A DNA stretch of 64,000 nt from Pseudomonas frederiksbergensis (GCF_003732665.1 NZ_MOBP01000013.1:124001-188000); one strand, 5' to 3'; shown: positions 32,010 to 41,677, counted from the stretch's first letter. Notes: generated by a model from the letters alone, not told the origin. Numbers and translations are program-made.

Positions 32010-33575
32010 ATGAATTTCATTCTTTACTCGGACGTCAACGACAGCTCCATCAGCCAGAGTCTGGGCCGTCCCGAATACAGCTACTACTTCGTGCTCAAGG
32101 CGTATCGCCCGGTGCTCGAAAGCCTTGGGCGGGTGCATGTGGTGTCTTGCGTCGCAGAGGTCGATCCCCTCTATCGACAATTGCTCGCCGCTGGCGAAGA
32201 CAGCCTGTTCCTGTCCTTCACGCCACCACAGAAAACCCCGAATGACCTGGACTGCCCGACGATCTGCGTGGTGGCCTGGGAGTTCGATTCGATTCCGGAC
32301 GAAGAGTGGGACAACGACCCGCGCCAGGACTGGACGCAGATGCTTGCACGCCAGGGGCGGGTGATCACGCTCTCCAGTCACACCGCCCGGGCGATTCGCC
32401 GGGCAATGGGTGCAGACTTCCCGGTGTTGGTATTGCCGACACCCTTATGGGAAAACTTCGCAGCCATACGCAGTCACCACACCAGCGCGCCGGTCAACCC
32501 GGGTTCAACCTTGGCGATCAAAGGTTGCATCTTTGATAGCCGCACTCTCGGGCTGTCTGCCGATGCACTTCTTCCGCAGCCGCCGACCGCCGAGGAACTG
32601 GCGGCACTGGAGGCCCTGCGGCCGCCACCGCTGACGCTCAAGCGCCGCTTTGTCATCGCCCGCCATTTTCTGCGGCTGTGGGCGCTGGACTTGGGCAAGA
32701 TGCAGCCGGAGCCTGTGCATCGCACGTACTTTCTCAAGCAGTGGTATTGGGAGGGGATTCGCGATCTGTTTTCGGACCCGATTCATGAACGATTGGCCAA
32801 TGCCTTGCCAGCGATCGCTGGCCCGCAGCCGATTGTGGTGCCCGATCCCGTTCCGCTGGATCTGCCCGACACCAGTGGCCAGGTCGAAATCGGGGTGGAT
32901 GGCGTGGTCTACGTCAGCGTGTTCAACCCTCGCGACGGTCGAAAAAACTGGCATCAACTGATCACCGCGTTCTGCTGGGCATTCCGTGAAACCGACGATG
33001 CCACATTGGTGCTGAAGATTACCCAAAGCGACCTGTCGTCCTATTACACCGAGCTGATGACCTTGCTCGCGCAGTTATCGCCATTCGCCTGTCGGGTGGT
33101 GGTGATGCACGGCTATCTGGACGATCCGCAATACGCCCGGCTCTACGAAGCCGCCAGTTTCTACGTCAATGCATCACGCTGCGAGGGCCTGTGCCTGCCG
33201 CTGATGGAGTTCATGGCCAGCGGCAAACCGGTGATCGCCCCGGACCACACCGCGATGGAGGACTACATCGATGAGGACGTGGCGTTTGTGGTCAAGTCCA
33301 GCGAAGAACTGACCATCTGGCCCCAGGACACTCGCATCATTTACCGCACCCTGCGCTATCGCCCGGACTGGGGGTCGCTGAAAACCGCCTACGAAAACAG
33401 CTACCGGATGGCCAAGGAACAACCCCAGGATTACCAGCGCATGTCCCGGGCCGCGATCGAGCGCATGCACGATTACTGCGGGTTCACCCCGGTGCAGCAG
33501 CGCCTGGCGGATTTCTTCGGGCTAGCGCCACAGGCTGCGATGCCGGCGACCGAGATGGATAACGCCTCATGCTGA
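32010..33575 (+). CDS. Glycosyltransferase, long tandem paralogue
   Basis: A 521-aa GT-B protein whose C-terminal half has VFNPRDGRKNWHQLI and the nucleotide-sugar motif CEGLCLPLMEFMASGKPVIAP. The N-terminus (LGRPEYSYYFVLKAYRPVLESLG) is shared almost word for word with the next gene, so the pair arose by tandem duplication. This copy has an extra block of roughly 90 residues (about 185-280) between the halves. ATG at 32010 has TGGAATGCC before it; ATG 31986 is an alternative. It overlaps the next gene by 7 bases. Confidence 0.85.
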   Translation: MNFILYSDVNDSSISQSLGRPEYSYYFVLKAYRPVLESLGRVHVVSCVAEVDPLYRQLLAAGEDSLFLSFTPPQKTPNDLDCPTICVVAWEFDSIPDEEWDNDPRQDWTQMLARQGRVITLSSHTARAIRRAMGADFPVLVLPTPLWENFAAIRSHHTSAPVNPGSTLAIKGCIFDSRTLGLSADALLPQPPTAEELAALEALRPPPLTLKRRFVIARHFLRLWALDLGKMQPEPVHRTYFLKQWYWEGIRDLFSDPIHERLANALPAIAGPQPIVVPDPVPLDLPDTSGQVEIGVDGVVYVSVFNPRDGRKNWHQLITAFCWAFRETDDATLVLKITQSDLSSYYTELMTLLAQLSPFACRVVVMHGYLDDPQYARLYEAASFYVNASRCEGLCLPLMEFMASGKPVIAPDHTAMEDYIDEDVAFVVKSSEELTIWPQDTRIIYRTLRYRPDWGSLKTAYENSYRMAKEQPQDYQRMSRAAIERMHDYCGFTPVQQRLADFFGLAPQAAMPATEMDNASC

Positions 33576-34873
33576 TCATCATTCATTCGGAAACCAACCA
33601 GCACACCATCACCCAGAACCTTGGCCGTTCGGAGTACAGCTATTACTTCGTGCTCAAGGAATACCGGCCCGTGCTGGAACGATTGGGGCAGGTCATCGAA
33701 GTCAGCGATCCGCAAGCCGAAGTCGATGCCCTGTATTTCGACTGCTTGGCTCGTGGCGAAGACTGCGTATTCCTGTCGTTCTCACCGCCCCATCGCACGC
33801 CGGTGCACCTGGCCTGTCCGACCCTGGCGGTGTTCGCCTGGGAGTTCAGCACCATTCCCAACGAACCGTTCGCCGGCGAGCCGCGCAATGACTGGCGCAC
33901 CGTGTTGCGGGCTTCAGGCGCGGCCATCACGCACTCCAGCTATACGGTCAACGCCGTGCGCGAGGCGATGGGCGCGGATTATCCGATCGTCGCCGTGCCC
34001 GCGCCGGTGTGGGACCGTTTTGCTGCCCGTGGCGCGCAGTTGCAGCGCCAGCCACTGGCCAATCAGGTGACGTTGAAGATCAAGGGCTTGGTGGCGGACA
34101 GTCGCCAACTCGATCTGCAAGCGTTTGGCCCGGCGCATTTGCGCACGGGGGAGGGCATCGATTTCGAAGCGCCGGCCAGTGAGCATGAATTGGTCCTCGA
34201 CGGCGTGATCTACACCTCGGTGTTCAACCCCAGCGACGGGCGCAAGAACTGGGAAGACATGCTCAGTGCCTTCTGCGTGACGTTCCGCGACGCGCCGGAC
34301 GCGACCCTGGTGCTAAAACTGACCCACCACGATGCCGAAGAAGCCCTGGCCGACATCCTTCATCACTTGTACAAAAATCAGTCCTACCGCTGCCGGATCG
34401 TGCTGATCTATGGCTACCTGGCGGATGCGGATTACGAGCGTCTGGTCGAAGCCACCAGCTATGTGGTCAACACCGCGTATGGCGAAGGCCAGTGCCTACC
34501 GCTGATGGAGTTCATGTCCTGCGGCAAACCGGCGGTAGCGCCGCGCACCACGGCGATGCTCGATTACCTGAATGCCGACAACGCCTTCATCATCGACACC
34601 ACCGACGAGCTGACAGCCTGGCCCCACGACCCGCGTCGGGCGTTCCGCACGTTGCGCTACATCACCAATTGGGCTTCGTTGTGCACGGCGTACCGGGCCA
34701 GCTATGAGGTGGCCAAGGGTGATCCCGAGCGTTATTCGAGGATGTCCGCCCACGCGGTGGCCAGCCTCAAGAACTTCTGCAGCCAGGCCACCGCCGAACA
34801 ACGGCTGAAGGTGTTTTTTGCCGACCTGATCGAAACCCGCGCTGTATCTGCCTTGGAAACCCCCGAGACATGA
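33569..34873 (+). CDS. Glycosyltransferase, short tandem paralogue
   Basis: A 434-aa GT-B protein paralogous to the preceding gene: LGRSEYSYYFVLKEYRPVLERLG at the N-terminus, VFNPSDGRKNWEDML in the middle and YGEGQCLPLMEFMSCGKPAVAP near the donor-binding site. It lacks the interdomain block of its neighbour. Start ATG overlaps the previous stop (ATGCTGA) and its own stop overlaps the acyltransferase start (ATGA), so four genes form one tightly coupled operon. Sugar donor and acceptor are unknown. Confidence 0.85.
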   Translation: MLIIIHSETNQHTITQNLGRSEYSYYFVLKEYRPVLERLGQVIEVSDPQAEVDALYFDCLARGEDCVFLSFSPPHRTPVHLACPTLAVFAWEFSTIPNEPFAGEPRNDWRTVLRASGAAITHSSYTVNAVREAMGADYPIVAVPAPVWDRFAARGAQLQRQPLANQVTLKIKGLVADSRQLDLQAFGPAHLRTGEGIDFEAPASEHELVLDGVIYTSVFNPSDGRKNWEDMLSAFCVTFRDAPDATLVLKLTHHDAEEALADILHHLYKNQSYRCRIVLIYGYLADADYERLVEATSYVVNTAYGEGQCLPLMEFMSCGKPAVAPRTTAMLDYLNADNAFIIDTTDELTAWPHDPRRAFRTLRYITNWASLCTAYRASYEVAKGDPERYSRMSAHAVASLKNFCSQATAEQRLKVFFADLIETRAVSALETPET

Positions 34874-36024
34874 CCAGCAAACGGATCATGGACATCGAGC
34901 TGTTGCGCGGCATTGCGGTGCTCGGCGTGTTGTTTCATCACCTGACGGGCAGCCTGTTCACCGACCCGGTGCCGTTGCTGGAAAAAATCCATGGCTGGGG
35001 CCAACCCTGGTGGGGCGTCGATCTGTTTTTCGCCATCTCTGGTTTCGTCATCGCCCGCAGCCTGATCCCCGCCTTGCAGGGTTGCAGCACGCGTCAGGAA
35101 TACTGGCAGCAGACGCGCAACTTCTGGCTGCGCCGGGCCTTTCGCTTGTTGCCGTCGGCGTGGCTGTGGCTGGCACTGATGCTGCTGGCCTGTGTGTTGA
35201 TCAACCGCTCCGGGGCGTTCGGCAGCTTGCACGCCAACCTTCAGGCAACCCTGGCCGGGGTCGCGCAGTTTGCCAACTTCCGCTTCGCCGACAGCTTCTA
35301 TCGCTACGAGTACGGCACCAGTTTTGTGTACTGGAGCTTGTCGCTGGAGGAGCAGTTCTACCTGTTGTTCCCGCTGCTGATCCTGATCTGTCGCAAGCAC
35401 CTGGTCTGGGCCTTGCTGGCGCTGGTCGCGGTGCAGTTGTTTACCCTGCGCACGCCGCTGCTGATGGTGGTGCGCACCGACGCCCTGGCCCTCGGTATCC
35501 TCTTGGCGATGTGGAGTGCGCGGCCAGGTTATATGCGCTGGGAGCCGACCTTCCTGCGCCGACCCTGGGCTGGCGTGTCGGTGCTGCTGGTCGTGGCGCT
35601 GGCGATGAGTGTGATTGCCACCGATCGCTTCACCTTCACCAACTACCGCATCGGTGCGATTGCCGTGCTCAGCGCGGTGCTGGTCTGGGTCGCGTCCTAC
35701 AACCGTGACTACTTGATGCCGCGGGGTCTGCTGAAAAATCTGATGGTGTGGATTGGCAGTCGCTCTTACGGGATTTACCTGATCCACATTCCCGCCTATG
35801 CACTGGTGCGTGAAGTGATCTTCCGTTTGCAGGGCGCCGGTCTGCCGAGCCCGGCGGGCCATCCGATTCTGACCATCCTTATCGCCGGCGGGCTGATCGC
35901 CCTGTTGAGCGAGCTCAATTACCGCTTCGTCGAAATGCCCATGCGCAATCGCGGCGCCGCGTTGGTGCAACGCCTGGGCACGTCCCGAACCGCCGTCTCA
36001 TCTCCTGGAGCCACCTCATGCTGA
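34870..36024 (+). CDS. Membrane acyltransferase (OafA/acyltransferase-3 family)
   Basis: A 384-aa polytopic protein starting with DIELLRGIAVLGVLFHHLTG, the acyltransferase-3 N-terminal motif with the catalytic histidine. WGVDLFFAISGFVIARSL, about ten hydrophobic helices and SRSYGIYLIHIP near the C-terminus follow. Members O-acetylate or acylate O-antigen, exopolysaccharide or other glycans. It overlaps both neighbours, the glycosyltransferase by 4 bases and the methyltransferase by 7. Its likely substrate is the glycan built by this cluster. Confidence 0.88.
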   Translation: MTSKRIMDIELLRGIAVLGVLFHHLTGSLFTDPVPLLEKIHGWGQPWWGVDLFFAISGFVIARSLIPALQGCSTRQEYWQQTRNFWLRRAFRLLPSAWLWLALMLLACVLINRSGAFGSLHANLQATLAGVAQFANFRFADSFYRYEYGTSFVYWSLSLEEQFYLLFPLLILICRKHLVWALLALVAVQLFTLRTPLLMVVRTDALALGILLAMWSARPGYMRWEPTFLRRPWAGVSVLLVVALAMSVIATDRFTFTNYRIGAIAVLSAVLVWVASYNRDYLMPRGLLKNLMVWIGSRSYGIYLIHIPAYALVREVIFRLQGAGLPSPAGHPILTILIAGGLIALLSELNYRFVEMPMRNRGAALVQRLGTSRTAVSSPGATSC

Positions 36025-36839
36025 GCCTTTTGAAGAAACTCACGGCGGGCACACCCGCGCCCGCGCAGCCTGTAGCAGCGGTGGTGGATAAGGTCGACCC
36101 GTACATGCTCGGCCTGCACGATGCGATGCTCAGCGGCTGGTTCAATCAGGAAACCGGCGAGCTGTTCACCGGTTTCCCGGTGACCGCCGAGGACACCTTG
36201 CTCGACGTCGGCTGCGGTGATGGCGGCAACGTGCATTTCTGCGGGATGCGCGGGGCGAAGATCATCATTGCCGACATCGATGCGGCCAAGGTTGAGGCGA
36301 CTCGCCAGCGTCTGGGCGACACCCCGGCCCGGGACGTTGAATGCCACGTCACCGACTGCAATCCGCTGCCGATTGCCGATGCCACCGCCACCCGCGTGGT
36401 CTCCACCGAAGTCATCGAGCACGTCGACGACCCGGCGCAATTCCTTGCCGAGCTGGTGCGAGTCGGCAAACCGGGGGCGCTGTACCTGCTCAGCGTGCCG
36501 CACCCCAGCTCCGAAGACCTGCAAAAAGACATCGCCGCGCCGGAGTACTTCCAGAAGCCCAACCACATTCGCATCATCAGCGAAGAGCAGTTCAAGGCCA
36601 TGGTCAGCGACGCCGGCCTGGAAGTCCTGAGCCACAGCCAGTACGGGTTCTACTGGTCGATGTGGATGCTGTTGTTCTGGGAAGCCAAGGTCGATTTCAG
36701 CCAGCCTGATCACCCATTGCTCAATCATTGGGCCGATACCTGGCAAGCGATCCTCGATTCGCCACGGGGCGCGCAGATCAAGCAGGCGCTGGATGCAGTG
36801 GTGGCGAAGAGTCAGGTGATCATCGCCCGCAAGCCCTAA
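36018..36839 (+). CDS. Class I SAM-dependent methyltransferase of the glycan cluster
   Basis: A 273-aa methyltransferase: LLDVGCGDGGNVHF (AdoMet loop, about residues 58-71), the acidic end of strand 2 in IIIADIDAAK, and STEVIEHVDDPAQFLAELVRVGKPG, typical of Methyltransf_11-type enzymes. It ends the glycan operon and overlaps the acyltransferase gene. Methylation of a terminal sugar, often used to cap or stop chain growth, is a reasonable inference but not shown by the sequence. Confidence 0.85.
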   Translation: MLSLLKKLTAGTPAPAQPVAAVVDKVDPYMLGLHDAMLSGWFNQETGELFTGFPVTAEDTLLDVGCGDGGNVHFCGMRGAKIIIADIDAAKVEATRQRLGDTPARDVECHVTDCNPLPIADATATRVVSTEVIEHVDDPAQFLAELVRVGKPGALYLLSVPHPSSEDLQKDIAAPEYFQKPNHIRIISEEQFKAMVSDAGLEVLSHSQYGFYWSMWMLLFWEAKVDFSQPDHPLLNHWADTWQAILDSPRGAQIKQALDAVVAKSQVIIARKP

Positions 36840-36850
36840 TGAAGATCAAC

Positions 36851-36939
36851 TGTGGGAGCGGGCTTGCTCGCGAATGCGCAGTGTCAGCCACATAAATGTT
36901 GAATGGCACACCGCTTTCGCGAGCAAGCCCGCTCCCACA
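36851..36939. repeat. REP pair after the glycan operon
   Basis: TGTGGGAGCGGGCTTGCTCG (from 36851) and its exact inverted copy CGAGCAAGCCCGCTCCCACA (to 36939) flank about 44 bases. A Pseudomonas REP doublet 12 bases past the methyltransferase stop; it may also act as a 3' mRNA stabiliser. Confidence 0.92.
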
Positions 36940-36988
36940 GGGGTTTTGTGTACCCTGTCGGCCTGTGTTTGTAGGGATCAGGGATTTC

Positions 36989-38185
36989 ATGCCGTTTTTC
37001 GTTCGTCTCTCGGTTCTGCTGACTGCGCTGTTGTTGCTCAACGGCTGCGAACAGCCCAACGCTCTGCCACTCGATCAACAACTCTACATCTGGCAACGCC
37101 AATGGACCCCGGCCCACGAAGCCGCGTTGCGGGACAGCCGCACCGATTTCTCGACCTTGCGGGTGCTGGCGTTGCAGGCGTTTCCCCAGGAAGGCTGGCG
37201 TCGGGCGCGGGTTGACGCGGGGTTGCTCAAGCAGGATGGGCGGCCGCTGATTGCGGTGATTCGCCTGGACGGCCAGCTCAAGGCGCTGGATCAGGACGAG
37301 GTCATTGCGCAGACCCAGCAAGTGCTCGGCGATTGGCAAGCCCAAGGCCTGACCCTGGCCGGGGTGGAAATCGACCACGATGCCGGCAACGCCCGGCTGC
37401 CAGCCTATCGGGCTTTTCTCACGCAACTGCGCGCCGCGCTGCCGGCGTCTTTACCCCTGAGCATCACCGCGCTTCCGGCCTGGCTCGACAGCCCCGAGTT
37501 GCCAGGGTTGTTGGCGACCGTCGACAGCAGCGTCTTGCAGGTGCACGCGGTCAGTGATCCACGGCGAGGCTTGTTCGATCCGGACCAGGCCAGGCAATGG
37601 GCCAAGGCCTGGAGTCGGATCACGAGCAAACCCTTCTACCTGGCACTGCCGGCCTATGGCGTGGCGTTGTTGCCGGACGCCGATGGCGCGCCGGTGGTGG
37701 AAAGCGAAGTGCCCCTCGAGCGCGGTGGCAAACGTCGGGAATTGCTGGCCGATCCACAGCAATTGAGCGCGCTCGGCAACGAGTTGCGCAAGCATCCGCC
37801 GGCCCATCTGGCGGGGCTGATCTGGTTCCGCCTGCCGCTGGCCGGTGACCGCCGAGCCTGGAGCCTGACCACCCTGGGCGCCGTGGCCCGCGGTGATGTC
37901 CTCGACAGTCGCCTGCACCTGCAACTCTCCGAACAAAATGGCCTCTATGACATTGCCATCACCAATCAGGGCAATCTCGACAGCGCCTGGCCCGAGCGCC
38001 TGACGCTGGCGGTGCAAGGCTGTGACGGCGCCGATGCCCTGGCCGGTTATGCGTTGCAACAAAGCCCGGATCTGCTTACCTTCACCCGCCTGCGCGACGG
38101 CCGAATGCCGGCCGGCGGACAGCGCGCCATCGGTTGGGCACGTTGCACACATATTGATCAAGGAGGTTCGCATGTTGACCCGTAA
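36989..38185 (+). CDS. DUF3142-type lipoprotein
   Basis: A 398-aa predicted lipoprotein. The signal peptide MPFFVRLSVLLTALLLLNGC ends in a lipobox (LLNGC), so it should be membrane-anchored on the periplasmic side. The body contains GVEIDHDAGNARLPAYRAFL and LALPAYGVALL, resembling a TIM-barrel glycosidase-like domain (DUF3142). A conserved acid in VEIDHD could be catalytic, but no activity is known to me. The ATG at 36989 is chosen because it gives a clean signal peptide. It overlaps the next gene's start by 14 bases. Confidence 0.75.
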   Translation: MPFFVRLSVLLTALLLLNGCEQPNALPLDQQLYIWQRQWTPAHEAALRDSRTDFSTLRVLALQAFPQEGWRRARVDAGLLKQDGRPLIAVIRLDGQLKALDQDEVIAQTQQVLGDWQAQGLTLAGVEIDHDAGNARLPAYRAFLTQLRAALPASLPLSITALPAWLDSPELPGLLATVDSSVLQVHAVSDPRRGLFDPDQARQWAKAWSRITSKPFYLALPAYGVALLPDADGAPVVESEVPLERGGKRRELLADPQQLSALGNELRKHPPAHLAGLIWFRLPLAGDRRAWSLTTLGAVARGDVLDSRLHLQLSEQNGLYDIAITNQGNLDSAWPERLTLAVQGCDGADALAGYALQQSPDLLTFTRLRDGRMPAGGQRAIGWARCTHIDQGGSHVDP

Positions 38186-40307
38186 CTGGCCCCGCCATCT
38201 GCTTTGCCTGAGCCTCAGCTTGCCGCTGGGTTCGGCGCTGGCCTGCGGGCCGGACTTTCCCATGCGCCTGCTGGATAACCGTGGCCAGTCACTGTCGGAG
38301 CTGCCGGAAGGCAACTTCGCCTTCGAGATCAATCGTCTTGGGCATGCCATCGCCGGGCTGAAAAATGTCACCGCCGCCACCAACAACCCGGATTACGGTT
38401 ACGGCGATGCGCCGAGCTACACCGATCAACGAGACCAGGCTGAACAGGCCGGTTTGACCCCGGAGCAGCAAGCGCTGGTGAAGCAACTGCGTACGTTGAC
38501 AGACGCCCATGAGGTGGAAAGCCAAGGCGCGAGTTTGCCGATGGATGTGCGCCTGTACCTGGCGGGCGCCGTGGCCTTCAATGCCGGCGAGCATGGGTTG
38601 GCCGCCGAGTACTTCCAGAAAGTGCTGGCGCTGCCGGCCGATCAACGTGCATTGCGCAGCACGTGGGCGGCTTACTCTTTGGGCCGGGCGCTGTTCGCCA
38701 TGAGCGACGAGGCGGGCGCCGGGCCTGATCTGTTGGCGCAATCGCAAAAGGCGTTCGAGCAGACCCGTCAGTTGAGCATCGATGGTTTCAGCGATCCGCT
38801 GGAACTGGGGGTTGCCAGCCTCGGCGAAGAAGCCCGAGTGGTGCTCACGGCGGGCGACTGGAACCGCGCCATCGAACTCTATGCCACACAAAATATCCAC
38901 GGTTCGGCGGTGGGGTACTCCTCGCTCAAGCAATTGATGGGCGAACTCAGTGCTTTGCCTGACGATCAACTGGCCGAATTGCTCAAAGGCAAAACCGTGC
39001 AGCAATTGGTTACAGCCTCATTGGTCAGTCGGGTTGGCTGGTCATTTGGTGATCAACCGCCGAGCGAGAAGAAACTGATCCAATTGCTGCAAAACAGCAC
39101 TCGCGGCAGCCTCGACAATGCTGATCGACTGGCGGCGATGAATTATCAGCAGGGCGATTACGTCAGCGCCAAAGCCTTTGTCGAGCACGCGGGGGACGGC
39201 GGCCTGGCCTGGTGGGTGCGGGCCAAACTGGCGCTGCGCGAGGGTGATAAAACCGCTGCCGCTGCGGCCTATGCGAAAGCCGCCCAGGCATTCCCGCAGG
39301 ATGAGTCTTGGGGCGGACGACGCACCGCGGACTGGGATTTTGAAAGCGTCCAGCCCAAGTGCCGGGTCGAAGGTGAAAGCGCGATTCTCGCGCTGGAGCG
39401 CGGGGATTACCTGCAAGCCTTCGATCAGCTTTATCGCAGCAAAGGTGTGTATTGGCTCGACGCCGCTACGGTCGCCGAGCGGGTGCTGACCGTCGATGAG
39501 CTCAAGCATTACGTCGACACCCAAGTGCCGGCACCGCCGCCGCTGACCCAGCAGGAACGGGACAACTATGTGCCGTTGCCGGTGGCGGCGAGTTTGCGCA
39601 ATTTGCTCGGGCGGCGGTTGTTGCGGGAAGAGCGTTACGACGAGGCGCCGGGGTATTTCGATAACGTCGACTTACAGAACAAGGCCAAGAACTATACGCA
39701 CTTCCGTCATGAGGCCGACGCGGCGTGGTGGCCCACCACCCGCGCCGCTGCGTTGTTCAATGCCGCGAGCTTCGCTCGGCTCTGGGGGATGGAGATCCTG
39801 GGCTATGAGATGGCCCCGGATTACGCCACGTTCGGCGGTAACTACAGCTTGGAAACCCCCGAGCTGAAAGTCGGCCCCTTGGTGGCGGAAGGGGAGGTAC
39901 AGCGCCAGCAGGCCAGCGCGGCGAAACCGAACGAGCGCTACCACTACCGGTTTGTCGCCACGGCATTGGCCAGCCGCGCCGCCGATAACCTGCCGCGCAC
40001 CAGCCAGGCTTTTGCGGCGGTGCTGTGTACGGCATCGAGCTGGAATTCCAGCCTCGAAGAGCAAAGCGCGCTTTACCAGCGTTACGTCGACGAAGGCCCT
40101 TACGTGTACTGGGCCGGGGATTTTGGCCATCAGTGCCACTCCCCGGACTTCCAGAACGCCAGCAAACGCTATGTGACCCAAGTGGTGGATGCCGCACGTT
40201 CAACGCTACGGCCGTATAAGAAACCGGTGCAGTTTGGCAGTGTCGTGGTGGTCGTGGCGGCGGCGCTGTGGTTGATCAATCGTCGTCGCCGCCGCAATGC
40301 GCAGTAA
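38172..40307 (+). CDS. Exported TPR-like repeat protein, function unknown
   Basis: A 711-aa protein with a signal peptide (MLTRNWPRHLLCLSLSLPLGSALA|CG) and many helical repeats of tetratricopeptide character (AAEYFQKVLALPADQ, AAAAAYAKAAQAF, EERYDEAPGYFDNVDLQ). It ends in a hydrophobic helix and a basic tail (FGSVVVVVAAALWLINRRRRRN), so it is probably anchored in the inner membrane with the repeats in the periplasm. A perfect AGGAGG lies 6 bases before the ATG at 38172. It overlaps the lipoprotein gene upstream, so the two likely act together; the role is unknown. Confidence 0.75.
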   Translation: MLTRNWPRHLLCLSLSLPLGSALACGPDFPMRLLDNRGQSLSELPEGNFAFEINRLGHAIAGLKNVTAATNNPDYGYGDAPSYTDQRDQAEQAGLTPEQQALVKQLRTLTDAHEVESQGASLPMDVRLYLAGAVAFNAGEHGLAAEYFQKVLALPADQRALRSTWAAYSLGRALFAMSDEAGAGPDLLAQSQKAFEQTRQLSIDGFSDPLELGVASLGEEARVVLTAGDWNRAIELYATQNIHGSAVGYSSLKQLMGELSALPDDQLAELLKGKTVQQLVTASLVSRVGWSFGDQPPSEKKLIQLLQNSTRGSLDNADRLAAMNYQQGDYVSAKAFVEHAGDGGLAWWVRAKLALREGDKTAAAAAYAKAAQAFPQDESWGGRRTADWDFESVQPKCRVEGESAILALERGDYLQAFDQLYRSKGVYWLDAATVAERVLTVDELKHYVDTQVPAPPPLTQQERDNYVPLPVAASLRNLLGRRLLREERYDEAPGYFDNVDLQNKAKNYTHFRHEADAAWWPTTRAAALFNAASFARLWGMEILGYEMAPDYATFGGNYSLETPELKVGPLVAEGEVQRQQASAAKPNERYHYRFVATALASRAADNLPRTSQAFAAVLCTASSWNSSLEEQSALYQRYVDEGPYVYWAGDFGHQCHSPDFQNASKRYVTQVVDAARSTLRPYKKPVQFGSVVVVVAAALWLINRRRRRNAQ

Positions 40308-40310
40308 GGC

Positions 40311-40940
40311 TTACGCCTGCTGCACGAAGGTCAGCCGCAGGGCGAAACCGATCAACAGGCTGCCGAACAGCCATTGCTGCACCCGTTGGGCCGATGGACT
40401 GCGTTGCAGCCAACGGCCCAGCGCGGCGCCGGCCAGTGCGTAAGCGCTGTCGAACAGCAAACCGACGCCCACCAGTATCACGCCAAGCACGGCGAACTGA
40501 GCCAGCACCGGCCCGGCCTGGGGATTGATGAACTGCGGCAGCAACACCGAGCAGAACAACAAGGCCTTGGGGTTGAGCAGGTTGGTCAGCAAGCCGCGCT
40601 GGATCGACGCGCGCCAGCGCGGTTTCCCGGCGATTTCGCCTTCGCCATTCAGGTTCGGCAGCATCGTGGTGCGCAGGCACTGAATGCCGATCCATAACAG
40701 GTACGCGGCCCCGGCCAGGCGCACCACCTCGAAGGTCCAGGGCGCAGCCTTGAACAACGCCGCCAGCCCCAGCGCCGCCAACGCCACATGACAACCCCGG
40801 GCAATCCCCAGGCCTACCGCCGTGGCCAGCGCCGCACCTTTGCCCTGGCGAGCACCGGTTTGCAGCAGCAGAATCATGTCCGGGCCGGGCAACAGAAAGA
40901 CCACCGCCAATGCCATGAAAAACAGCCACAGTCCTGCCAT
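40311..40940 (-). CDS. LysE/RhtB-family amino-acid exporter
   Basis: A 209-aa inner-membrane protein with six hydrophobic segments. The family hallmark is LLPGPDMILLLQTGARQGKGAALATAVGLGIA at the N-terminus, with LLNPKALLF in the middle. These proteins export amino acids or related metabolites. The ATG at 40940 (MAGLWLFF) has GGGGT upstream; an ATG at 40952 is an alternative. It is divergent from an Lrp-type regulator, the classic arrangement for Lrp-controlled LysE exporters. Confidence 0.88.
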   Translation of the reverse strand: MAGLWLFFMALAVVFLLPGPDMILLLQTGARQGKGAALATAVGLGIARGCHVALAALGLAALFKAAPWTFEVVRLAGAAYLLWIGIQCLRTTMLPNLNGEGEIAGKPRWRASIQRGLLTNLLNPKALLFCSVLLPQFINPQAGPVLAQFAVLGVILVGVGLLFDSAYALAGAALGRWLQRSPSAQRVQQWLFGSLLIGFALRLTFVQQA

Positions 40941-41085
40941 GTCGCACCCCATTCGTTGTCGATTTGGTAGGGCCAGTCTAGAGCGGGAGGGCAGGGCAGG
41001 TGCTTGCGTAGTTTGCTTTTAATACGGCATGGATTGGCATAACCTGCCACGTAACGTCGCACTCACCATCAGGATCTGCCACACC

Positions 41086-41559
41086 ATGAAACTGGATGCC
41101 TATGACCGCAAGATCCTCGCCGCCCTGCAACGGGACGGGCGCCTGAGCAATGTGCAATTGGCCGAAGAGATCGGTTTGTCGGCATCACCGTGTTTGCGCC
41201 GGTTGCGGATGCTCGAAGAGGCCGGGGTGATTCGCGGCTATCAGGCCAATCTTGATCGCGACGAAGTCGGGCTGGGGTTGACGGTGTTTGTCGGGGTCAA
41301 GGTTGAACGCCACAACGATGAACAGGCCGAAGCGTTTCGCCTGGCGGTGACGGCGTTGCCCGAGGTGATTTCGGCGTTCCTGGTGTCCGGGGAATCGGAT
41401 TTCCTGCTGCAAGTGGTGGTGCCGGATCTGCGCGCCTACGACCGGTTTCTCACCGGGCGCTTGCTGAAGTTGCCGGGGGTGAGTGACATTCGCAGCAACT
41501 TTGCGATTCACACAGTGAAGACGCCGGGGGCGTTGCCTCTGGAACATTTGCCGCTTTAG
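41086..41559 (+). CDS. Lrp/AsnC-family transcriptional regulator
   Basis: A 157-aa regulator: helix-turn-helix MKLDAYDRKILAALQRDGRLSNVQLAEEIGLSASPCLRRLRMLEE, then a RAM ligand-binding domain with VSGESDFLLQVVVPDLRAYD and GVSDIRSNFAIHTVK. The ATG at 41086 gives the conserved start. It reads away from the LysE exporter 145 bases to the left and likely controls it in response to an amino acid. A REP pair follows the stop. Confidence 0.92.
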   Translation: MKLDAYDRKILAALQRDGRLSNVQLAEEIGLSASPCLRRLRMLEEAGVIRGYQANLDRDEVGLGLTVFVGVKVERHNDEQAEAFRLAVTALPEVISAFLVSGESDFLLQVVVPDLRAYDRFLTGRLLKLPGVSDIRSNFAIHTVKTPGALPLEHLPL

Positions 41560-41573
41560 ACCGAGTCGGTCCC

Positions 41574-41638
41574 TTCGCGAGCAAGCCCGCTCCCACAGTT
41601 GAAATGCATTCCCATGTGGGAGCGGGCTTGCTCGCGAA
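41574..41638. repeat. Compact REP pair between lrp-type gene and lpdA
   Basis: CGCGAGCAAGCCCGCTCCCA lies within 41574-41597 and its inverted copy ends at 41638, with only 17 bases between the arms. It lies between two convergent genes and could fold into a long hairpin acting as a bidirectional terminator. Confidence 0.92.
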
Positions 41639-41677
41639 GACGGCCGAACTGACGACATCAATCTATCCGGCTACCCA

